64,000 bases of DNA from Chloracidobacterium sp. (GTDB taxonomy: Bacteria > Acidobacteriota > Blastocatellia > Pyrinomonadales > Pyrinomonadaceae), in contig JADKKB010000001.1 of NCBI GenBank assembly GCA_016720705.1, positions 372,001 to 436,000 on the forward strand, in the 5' to 3' direction. Positions 58,813 to 64,000 of the stretch are shown here, piece after piece. How positions within the stretch are numbered: position 1 is the stretch's first letter; the number at the start of each line of letters is the position of its first letter. A program made the position numbers and the translations under genes. A model generated the notes under the pieces. The model did not search any database and was not told the origin of the DNA. It saw nothing but the letters and a program-made list of their open reading frames with translations.

Positions 58813-59289
58813 ATGAATAATTCGCAGAAACCAGTAGCCCGAAATTCTGGACTTGTAGTCCAGGAAATGCCGGGTGAGGTATTGGTTTATGATATGGATA
58901 GCAACAAGGCTCACTGTTTGAATGAAACAGCGGCGCTAGTATGGCGATCTTGTGACGGTGTGAACACTGTCGAAGACATCGTCAAGTCGTTTGAGCAAAA
59001 TGGTGGAACGAAAGTTTCCGAGGATTTTGTATGGCTTGCTATCGATCAACTTAATTCCAACGGATTATTGGTCGGAGCGATCGATTCGAAGTTTGCGGGC
59101 CAAACGCGTCGAGATGTTCTGAAAAAGATCGGCTTTGCGTCCGTCGTCGCCCTACCGGTGATTGCATCGCTCGTCGCCCCCCAGAGTGTTTTGGCGTTTA
59201 CATCGTGCACGTGTAGCTCAAAGCCCAATTGTGTAGCTCAGCCTACGTGTCCTCAAGGCAACTGCACTGGAAATACTTGCGTCGCGTAA
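58813..59289 (+). CDS. PqqD-domain protein with Tat-like/transmembrane segment and cysteine-rich tail
   Basis: The ATG at 58813 is chosen because GGAGGAG lies 6-10 bases upstream; an in-frame TTG at 58801 would overlap that site. In the 158-residue product residues 8-90 fit a PqqD/RRE domain (PGEVLVYDMDSNKAHCLNETAALVWRSCDG). A twin-arginine-like TRRDVLKKIG sits at about 98-107, in the middle of the protein, followed by a hydrophobic segment (FASVVALPVIASLVAPQSVLAF). The final 27 residues have six cysteines (132, 134, 140, 146, 151, 156) and Gly, Pro and Asn. The tail could be an exported, modified peptide. Role unknown. Confidence 0.8.
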   Translation: MNNSQKPVARNSGLVVQEMPGEVLVYDMDSNKAHCLNETAALVWRSCDGVNTVEDIVKSFEQNGGTKVSEDFVWLAIDQLNSNGLLVGAIDSKFAGQTRRDVLKKIGFASVVALPVIASLVAPQSVLAFTSCTCSSKPNCVAQPTCPQGNCTGNTCVA

Positions 59290-59321
59290 TAGTTCCGAGT
59301 CTGGAAGCAAACAAAATTTTG

Positions 59322-59352
59322 GCGGACAAAGGACAATGTCTCCTTTGTCCGC
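59322..59352 (+). terminator. Hairpin between the PqqD-domain gene and the nucleotidyltransferase gene
   Basis: GCGGACAAAGGA (59322-59333) pairs perfectly with TCCTTTGTCCGC (59341-59352) around a 7-base loop, followed by TTTATTT. It looks like a terminator or attenuator that would lower expression of the downstream gene. The annotatable ATG at 59336 falls in its loop. Confidence 0.65.
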
Positions 59353-59359
59353 TTTATTT

Positions 59360-60238
59360 ATGATTGACCTCCCGGTTCCCAGATTTGACTCCGATCTCGA
59401 GGAAGATCCCTGTAAATGGGGATTGCTCCAAAATGCCGCTCAACGCAAAATTGCGGCATTGGTAATCGAAACGTTCCTACAAAACGGCATTAAACCCATC
59501 ATCATCAAAGGCATTGCGGTAGCCCGCTATTACCCTGAAGGTCAATGGCGAAAGTTCACGGATATAGATCTCGCAGTGTCCAGTAGTGATTTTGGTCGTG
59601 CTGATGCGGTCAAGATCGAAGCCTCGAATAGCTTTCAACCCGTTGACCTGCATTGCGAACTTCGGCATCTTGACACTGTCCACTGGGCCGATCTCTTTGA
59701 GCACTCCACAGTTGAGAACATCGAAGGAACCAATATTCGCTTCCTGTGCCCGGAAGACCACCTTCGGGTCATCTGTGCACACTGGCTCACCGATGGCGGA
59801 GCGTATAAGCATCGACTTTGGGATATCTACTGGTCGGTACAAAATAGACCGAAAGACTTCGATTGGGAACGATGCCTGAATATTGTTAGCCCGAATAGAC
59901 GTAAGTGGGTCATATATACGATCGGACTGGCAAATAGATATCTCGACCTCAGGATCAACGATCTGCCGTTTGCCGATGAAGCACGTGAGATCCCCCAATG
60001 GCTGATCCGCAGTCTGGAAAGGGAATGGCGGAGCACGACACGCCTCCAACCGCTTGTACTGTTTACGCGTGACCCGTTCGGACTTTTCAGGCAAATATTG
60101 AAGCGTTTGCCGCCAAATGCCATACAAGCGACGATCGATATGGACGGTAGTCTCGACGCTCGGACTCGTTTACACTATCAAATTGGTGATATTTACACGC
60201 GCTTTGTACGTGCGGTGAGGCTCCGCTTTCACCGTTGA
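59360..60238 (+). CDS. Nucleotidyltransferase-family protein (NTP_transf_5-like)
   Basis: The start at 59360 is preferred because an earlier in-frame ATG (59336) lies in the loop of a strong hairpin. The 292-residue protein has KPIIIKGIAVARYYPEGQWRKFTDIDLAVSSSDF, the GG/K...DxD pattern of minimal nucleotidyltransferases found in RiPP and polysaccharide loci. The helical C-terminal part includes HLRVICAHWLTDGGAYKHRLWDIYW. Together with the HPr-kinase-like and PqqD-domain genes it forms a recurring trio. The transferred nucleotide and target are unknown. Confidence 0.78.
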   Translation: MIDLPVPRFDSDLEEDPCKWGLLQNAAQRKIAALVIETFLQNGIKPIIIKGIAVARYYPEGQWRKFTDIDLAVSSSDFGRADAVKIEASNSFQPVDLHCELRHLDTVHWADLFEHSTVENIEGTNIRFLCPEDHLRVICAHWLTDGGAYKHRLWDIYWSVQNRPKDFDWERCLNIVSPNRRKWVIYTIGLANRYLDLRINDLPFADEAREIPQWLIRSLEREWRSTTRLQPLVLFTRDPFGLFRQILKRLPPNAIQATIDMDGSLDARTRLHYQIGDIYTRFVRAVRLRFHR

Positions 60239-60248
60239 CGATAGCTTT

Positions 60249-60887
60249 ATGGTCCAAGGTTCACAGAATATGCTAGCCATCGAATCCGCCATCGGCGGCG
60301 GAAGTATTGCTCTGTACTCCAATGGAGAGCGGATTGACGGGATGATCGGCTCGACCGCGATGTCACGGGCCGAAGATCTACTCCCCAATATTGATCTGCT
60401 CTTAAAACGTAACGCGCTGTCGATTTCGGATGTCAATGAAATCGTGGTATCTAATGGGCCGGGGAGTTTCACGGGGATCAGGATCGGGCTTGCAACAGCG
60501 ATGGGTTTGGCCGCCGCCGGAAAGCTCAGGCTACGCCGAGTTTCGGCACTCGAGGCGATTGCGTGGATCGACGGTCCTCAAGGTGAATTTTCCGTAGTAT
60601 TGCCCGTCGGGCGAGAAACGGTTTGCATACAGACGTTTGTTAGGTCGAATGACGGTCTGACTAGCGTCACGGGCCCGGAACCATTGGGCATCGCAGAACT
60701 CATCGAAACAACAAATGACGACGTTATTCTTTTAGTTCACCCGTTGGTCCAGAATATGCTGCCGAAAGGGAACTCAGACAAGCTATTTCGCATAGAAAGT
60801 GATATTTCTAACTATCTGGCGCAGGCGGCGACCAAACACCCGATCCGCGAATCAAACGAACCGCTTTTTGTCGGCAAACGCAAATAG
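60249..60887 (+). CDS. tsaB: tRNA threonylcarbamoyladenosine biosynthesis protein TsaB
   Basis: This 212-residue protein has the ASKHA-fold opening MLAIESAIGGGSIAL and the family motif IVVSNGPGSFTGIRIGLATAMGLA. TsaB is the partner of TsaD in making t6A on tRNAs that read ANN codons. An ATG at 60270 gives the more usual start, just before LAIES, so the first seven residues may not be translated. It is followed 15 bases later by a RimI-type acetyltransferase, a common pairing. Confidence 0.92.
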   Translation: MVQGSQNMLAIESAIGGGSIALYSNGERIDGMIGSTAMSRAEDLLPNIDLLLKRNALSISDVNEIVVSNGPGSFTGIRIGLATAMGLAAAGKLRLRRVSALEAIAWIDGPQGEFSVVLPVGRETVCIQTFVRSNDGLTSVTGPEPLGIAELIETTNDDVILLVHPLVQNMLPKGNSDKLFRIESDISNYLAQAATKHPIRESNEPLFVGKRK

Positions 60888-60902
60888 TAGATAATTGGCT
60901 TA

Positions 60903-61370
60903 ATGGCTCAATCGCTGATACGCCCGATCGACACCTCGCACATTGCCGACCTGATCTCAATCGCAAATGAGACCAACCTGAACCATTGGTCCGCTACCGG
61001 TTATCTTGACGAATTAAAAAACCCGCTTTCGATAATGCTCAGGCTTGCTGATGACGAAAATCAAACTATTGGTTTTATTGTCGGGCGCATCGTCGCTGCG
61101 AGCGATAATGACACCTCAGTTGACGGCGAGATCTATAACATTGGTGTCCGCGAGTCGCGTCACGGTCACGGATTCGGGCAGATGCTTTTAGATTCATTCA
61201 CCGCCAAATGCCGGGAACACGTAGCTCGTTCTATCTGGCTCGAGGTTCGGTGCTCCAACTCGCGGGCCATCCGGCTTTACGCTAGAAACGGTTTTGAAAA
61301 TGTTTCCATCCGCACTGATCTGTATTCTGATCCGCGCGAAGACGGCATTTTAATGCGTCGTATGCTGTGA
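60903..61370 (+). CDS. rimI: GNAT acetyltransferase, RimI-like
   Basis: This 155-residue GNAT protein has IGFIVGRIVAAS, the acetyl-CoA-binding block YNIGVRESRHGHGFGQMLLDSF (R/Q-x-x-G-x-G/A variant) and the C-terminal LEVRCSNSRAIRLYARNGFENVSIRTDLYSDPREDGILM. This is the RimI signature for N-terminal acetylation of ribosomal protein S18. The position behind tsaB supports the assignment; other N-terminal targets are possible. Confidence 0.87.
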   Translation: MAQSLIRPIDTSHIADLISIANETNLNHWSATGYLDELKNPLSIMLRLADDENQTIGFIVGRIVAASDNDTSVDGEIYNIGVRESRHGHGFGQMLLDSFTAKCREHVARSIWLEVRCSNSRAIRLYARNGFENVSIRTDLYSDPREDGILMRRML

Positions 61371-61509
61371 GAACAAAAGTGGATCGTTTAATCTACCGTT
61401 CGCTTGATAATCCCCATAACTTTCGGCTAATATTAGGTTACACCCGTTATGAAAATAACAAGTTTTCGGCGACGGGTGGATATCATTGAAAAGTGAGGAA
61501 AAAAACGCC

Positions 61510-61740
61510 ATGGACATGTCAATAGCTGATCCGGTTAGAGACGAATTGATCAAGAGCAATTCGGCATTTAGAGAACTGGTGCATCAGCACGAAGATTACG
61601 AAAAACGTTTAGTTGAATTAGCCCATCTTACATATCCCAATGACGACGAGCAGTTAGAAGAGGTAACCCTCAAGAAAAAGAAGTTATTGATCAAAGACGA
61701 GATCTACGCGATTTTGAATGAGCATATTACATCTCACTAG
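61510..61740 (+). CDS. DUF465/YdcH-family small protein
   Basis: This 76-residue helical protein starts at 61510, with GTGAGG 11 bases upstream. It has VRDELIKSNSAFRELVHQHEDYEKRL and LKKKKLLIKDEIYAIL, the coiled-coil pattern of DUF465. The family has no settled function. The 139-base gap before it holds a CACCCGT/ACGGGTG inverted repeat (61441-61447 with 61472-61478) of unknown meaning. Confidence 0.85.
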   Translation: MDMSIADPVRDELIKSNSAFRELVHQHEDYEKRLVELAHLTYPNDDEQLEEVTLKKKKLLIKDEIYAILNEHITSH

Positions 61741-61774
61741 GTGAGTGACCCGCTTTATTGAATTTTTTTTTGAT

Positions 61775-61806
61775 GGCCCGGATGCTACATTCCCGGGCCA
61801 TTTTGC
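61775..61806. terminator. Hairpin between convergent genes
   Basis: GGCCCGG (61775-61781) pairs with CCGGGCC (61793-61799), followed by ATTTTGC on the + strand. The stop codon of the minus-strand gene lies in the loop. It can terminate the DUF465 gene; it is weaker for the minus strand. Confidence 0.6.
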
Positions 61807-62933
61807 TTTACCGTTGGGCATCCGCCGACTGCATAGCCGTAGATTATGCCCCCCGTTGACACTACTATCCTATTCGAGTCAATAACCGCCGAATCGATAA
61901 CGCTTTCACCGTCGGTGAATGGTATTTGACCGGCAATGCGGCCGTTTTTCGTATTTATCAGCACGATATTTCCATCGCCCAACGGTTGCACGAGCAAAAG
62001 GTCCTGACCGACCATTCGCAATGCTGACACGCGGCCCGCAACGCGGCGTTTCCAGAGGCGGGCACCGTTGTAAGGTGCGAATGCGTAGACGAAATTATCA
62101 TTTGACGAGGTGATGATCTGGTGGTCCGCGACCAGAATATCCGAAATGGCTCCACCACTCTTAAATTGCCAAATTATTTTTGAGCTTGTGCCGTCTAGCC
62201 GAACCAAAATGCCGCGATCGTTGCCGTAATACAGCTCATCATCTCCGTTCGACCGGAGTGCCGTGATTGCAAAATCTGAACGCCCGCGAACCATCGGAGT
62301 TTGGCTACCCTCGATCGATATTATCTCCCGTTCATTGGTCGCTCCGATCGTGTTTACCCCAAGGACAGACGTACCCAATCTTACCGGCGAAATCAACTTT
62401 CGGCTTGACGTAACTGTTCCATCAGAACTTGATACGACCCAAAGACTTCCGCTATCCGAGAGTGCGACTATGCCCGTCTTGGTTATCGCAAGTCGGTGAT
62501 CACCGTCCGCGCCAAGAGATCGTTGCCAGCGGGTGATACCCGAGTTTGCACTAATTGCGATCAGATCAGCTTCGGGCTCCGCACCTTTTGCTCCGCCGGC
62601 ACGACGGACAAAGTACACGCTGACTCCATCTGACACGAGATCAGACACGACCGTACCGCCCACGTCATTTGACCAGAGCAATTTTCCGGAGTCTCCCGCG
62701 ATCGCTTCGACAACTGAGCCTTCGCGTATAGAAAATATGGTTTCGCCGAATACCCGCAGATTCGACAGACTGTCAGAACCCGCACTATGTTCCCAGCATT
62801 TCTGAACCTGGACCTCACCATCCGAGGCACGCTGTGTGAAAACGGTACTTGTCGTGACAAAAAACACACAAAACAACAAGCGGACCATCGGCCCGCGTAG
62901 CTTCGTGAGGAATTTTAATTTACCGCTTGTCAT
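61785..62933 (-). CDS. PQQ-like beta-propeller periplasmic protein (BamB-like)
   Basis: This 382-residue protein has an N-terminal signal sequence (hydrophobic LLFCVFFVTTSTVF about 19-32; a start at the ATG 62888 is also possible). It has at least five propeller repeats with the AxxGxxxW pattern, such as AIAGDSGKLLWSND, SANSGITRWQRSLG, FAPYNGARLWKRRVAG and NTKNGRIAGQIPF. BamB-like proteins help assemble outer-membrane beta-barrels, but many similar propellers have other roles. No other Bam genes are nearby. Confidence 0.78.
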   Translation of the reverse strand: MTSGKLKFLTKLRGPMVRLLFCVFFVTTSTVFTQRASDGEVQVQKCWEHSAGSDSLSNLRVFGETIFSIREGSVVEAIAGDSGKLLWSNDVGGTVVSDLVSDGVSVYFVRRAGGAKGAEPEADLIAISANSGITRWQRSLGADGDHRLAITKTGIVALSDSGSLWVVSSSDGTVTSSRKLISPVRLGTSVLGVNTIGATNEREIISIEGSQTPMVRGRSDFAITALRSNGDDELYYGNDRGILVRLDGTSSKIIWQFKSGGAISDILVADHQIITSSNDNFVYAFAPYNGARLWKRRVAGRVSALRMVGQDLLLVQPLGDGNIVLINTKNGRIAGQIPFTDGESVIDSAVIDSNRIVVSTGGIIYGYAVGGCPTVKQNGPGM

Positions 62934-63070
62934 TAACCCCGGTGTCCATCGAGCGACATACCTTGCCGAAGAGAAAAGAGGATTTTATCACAGCACAAAG
63001 GCCGTGTTATATTGATGACTGTTCTAAACATTTAGTTCGAATAAATTACACAAAACGCGAGGATACATCC

Positions 63071-63559
63071 ATGTCATTTAACAAGATCATTATCGTCGGC
63101 AACTTAGGCCGCGATCCGGAATTGCGGTACACCCCACAGGGAGCGGCGGTTTGCAGTTTTACAATGGCCACCAACGAAAAGCGACGCGACAAGTCGGGCG
63201 AGCTTCAGGACATTACGACATGGTTCAAGATCACGCTCTGGCGTCAGCAAGCTGAGAATGCCGCGAAATATCTGACCAAAGGCTCACCTGTTTATATCGA
63301 AGGGCGGTTAAAGATCGAAGAATGGACTGACCGCGACAACAATAAGCGATATACGCTGGATGTTCAGGCTACCGATATGCAGTTCATTGGCTCCCGCGGC
63401 GAAGGCGGCGGTGGTGGCGAATACAGCGGCGGACACGACGACCACGACTCCGGCTATACGGGTGGCTCCTCGGCTCCATCTAGCGGTGGAGGCGGTGGCA
63501 GTAGCAGTCCGACGCCACCCGTTTCGACGCCTGCGGCGGACGACGATATACCGTTTTAA
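63071..63559 (+). CDS. ssb: Single-stranded DNA-binding protein
   Basis: The ATG at 63071 (MSFNKIIIVGNLGRDPELRY) is the true start; the longer open frame upstream lacks support. The 162-residue protein has an OB fold with CSFTMATNEKRRD, TTWFKITLWRQQAENAAKYLTKG and VYIEGRLKIEEW. A glycine- and serine-rich linker follows (about 110-155), and the acidic tip DDDIPF recruits partner proteins. It protects single-stranded DNA in replication and repair. A terminator follows. Confidence 0.96.
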   Translation: MSFNKIIIVGNLGRDPELRYTPQGAAVCSFTMATNEKRRDKSGELQDITTWFKITLWRQQAENAAKYLTKGSPVYIEGRLKIEEWTDRDNNKRYTLDVQATDMQFIGSRGEGGGGGEYSGGHDDHDSGYTGGSSAPSSGGGGGSSSPTPPVSTPAADDDIPF

Positions 63560-63587
63560 CCGGTAATAAAGATCGCGCATATTAAAA

Positions 63588-63627
63588 GGGCAAACAACGG
63601 ATTTTAAGCCGTCGTTTGCCCTTTTTT
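63588..63627. terminator. Bidirectional terminator between ssb and accA
   Basis: GGGCAAAC (63588-63595) pairs with GTTTGCCC, with extra inner pairs around ACGG/CCGT, followed by TTTTTT on the + strand. AAAA before the stem serves the minus strand. It fits two convergent genes. Confidence 0.85.
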
Positions 63628-63666
63628 AGGTATTTGGTTGGGATGGTCAGACTCTCAACAATTTAG

Positions 63667-64000
63667 TTAGACCCATTCACCCATTTGTCGAAATTTCTCG
63701 TATCTTTCCCGCACGAGTGTTTTGGGGTCTTTAGCGATCAATTCTGTAAGCGAGGCCGTTATCCGCCCTTTCAACGATTCAGCGATCTTGGTAAAAGCTT
63801 CGCCACGTTTATCATTGCTATCGTCGGTGATCGTCCACGAAACAGGTTCCGGAATGATCTCGTCGATGATATTAAATTGTTTCAGATTATCGGCCGTGAG
63901 CTTTAGGCCTTCGGCCGCATCCGGAGCTCTGCCCGCATCTTTCCAGAGGATCGCGGCGCATCCCTCAGGCGTGATGACCGAATACACGGCGTTCTCCATC
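63667..64000 (-). CDS. accA: Acetyl-CoA carboxylase carboxyltransferase alpha subunit, C-terminal part
   Basis: The gene is cut by the window end; only the last 110 residues or so are seen. They include YSVITPEGCAAILWKDAGRAPDAAEGLKLTADNLK, IIDEIIPEP and the final RERYEKFRQMGEW, a strong AccA match. The subunit carries carboxyl transfer from biotin to acetyl-CoA in fatty-acid synthesis. The gene converges with ssb. Confidence 0.93.
   Translation of the reverse strand, partial: MENAVYSVITPEGCAAILWKDAGRAPDAAEGLKLTADNLKQFNIIDEIIPEPVSWTITDDSNDKRGEAFTKIAESLKGRITASLTELIAKDPKTLVRERYEKFRQMGEWV

Noticed and set aside
57961..60238. Lasso-peptide biosynthesis cluster
   Set aside because: A PqqD-like domain and an HPr-kinase-like protein are present, but no B2 protease, no asparagine-synthetase-like cyclase and no typical lasso precursor.
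61441..61478. Riboswitch before the DUF465 gene
   Set aside because: Only one 7-bp inverted repeat is present, without any known aptamer core; too little to call.

Overview
The window looks like the chromosome of a Gram-negative bacterium with an outer membrane. It carries Wza/Wzc-type polysaccharide export genes, heptose genes, type IV pilin and prepilin peptidase, DsbD and a BamB-like propeller protein. The style of the locus (fused KorA, GH109-type Tat oxidoreductase, many REP palindromes, many toxin-antitoxin pairs, GC near 50%) suggests Acidobacteriota, perhaps Blastocatellia. That placement is an inference without a phylogeny.

Layout. 1-4.8 kb: 3' part of ptsI, an orphan polysaccharide-export protein, RNase P RNA, a ribbon-helix-helix protein, a TPR protein, a zinc-ribbon membrane protein and prepilin peptidase. 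5-21 kb: a FAD/Fe-S oxidoreductase and the 2-oxoacid:ferredoxin oxidoreductase pair korA/korB, which probably form one redox unit but are separated by about 11.5 kb of accessory DNA. 21-34 kb: housekeeping and periplasmic genes (dsbD, a GH109-type enzyme, pilA, two tRNA genes, a peptide-binding lipoprotein, nagZ, a HIT protein, an asparaginase-family Ntn-hydrolase, a CAP-domain protein, mutS). 34-60 kb: one large co-directional exopolysaccharide/O-antigen locus with export, Wzc tyrosine kinase, GDP-mannose-derived sugars, heptose precursors, a UDP-L-QuiNAc/FucNAc-type trio, glycosyltransferases, flippase, polymerase and a WecA/WbpL-type initiator. It ends in an HPr-kinase-like protein, a PqqD-domain peptide with a cysteine-rich tail and a nucleotidyltransferase. 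60-64 kb: tsaB, rimI, a DUF465 protein, a PQQ-propeller protein, ssb and the 3' end of accA.

The most unusual region is 6.7-18.3 kb. The last 33 codons of the oxidoreductase gene plus the sequence just after its stop (repeat 'R') recur six more times downstream. Between the copies lie small units: toxin-antitoxin pairs of different families, sometimes preceded by a small orphan gene and a REP-like palindromic block ('F2'). In three copies R begins at or within a few bases after the toxin stop codon. A second host gene in the same island, a DUF2200 gene, shows the same layout: its 3' end is duplicated on the far side of a cargo gene. A RAYT/IS200-type transposase with flanking palindromes sits between the two arrays. 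I read this as a cassette-accretion island that uses gene 3' ends as repeat sites, without a visible integrase. This is a hypothesis from the pattern.

Limits: all family names come from reading motifs by eye. No search, alignment program or structure prediction was run.
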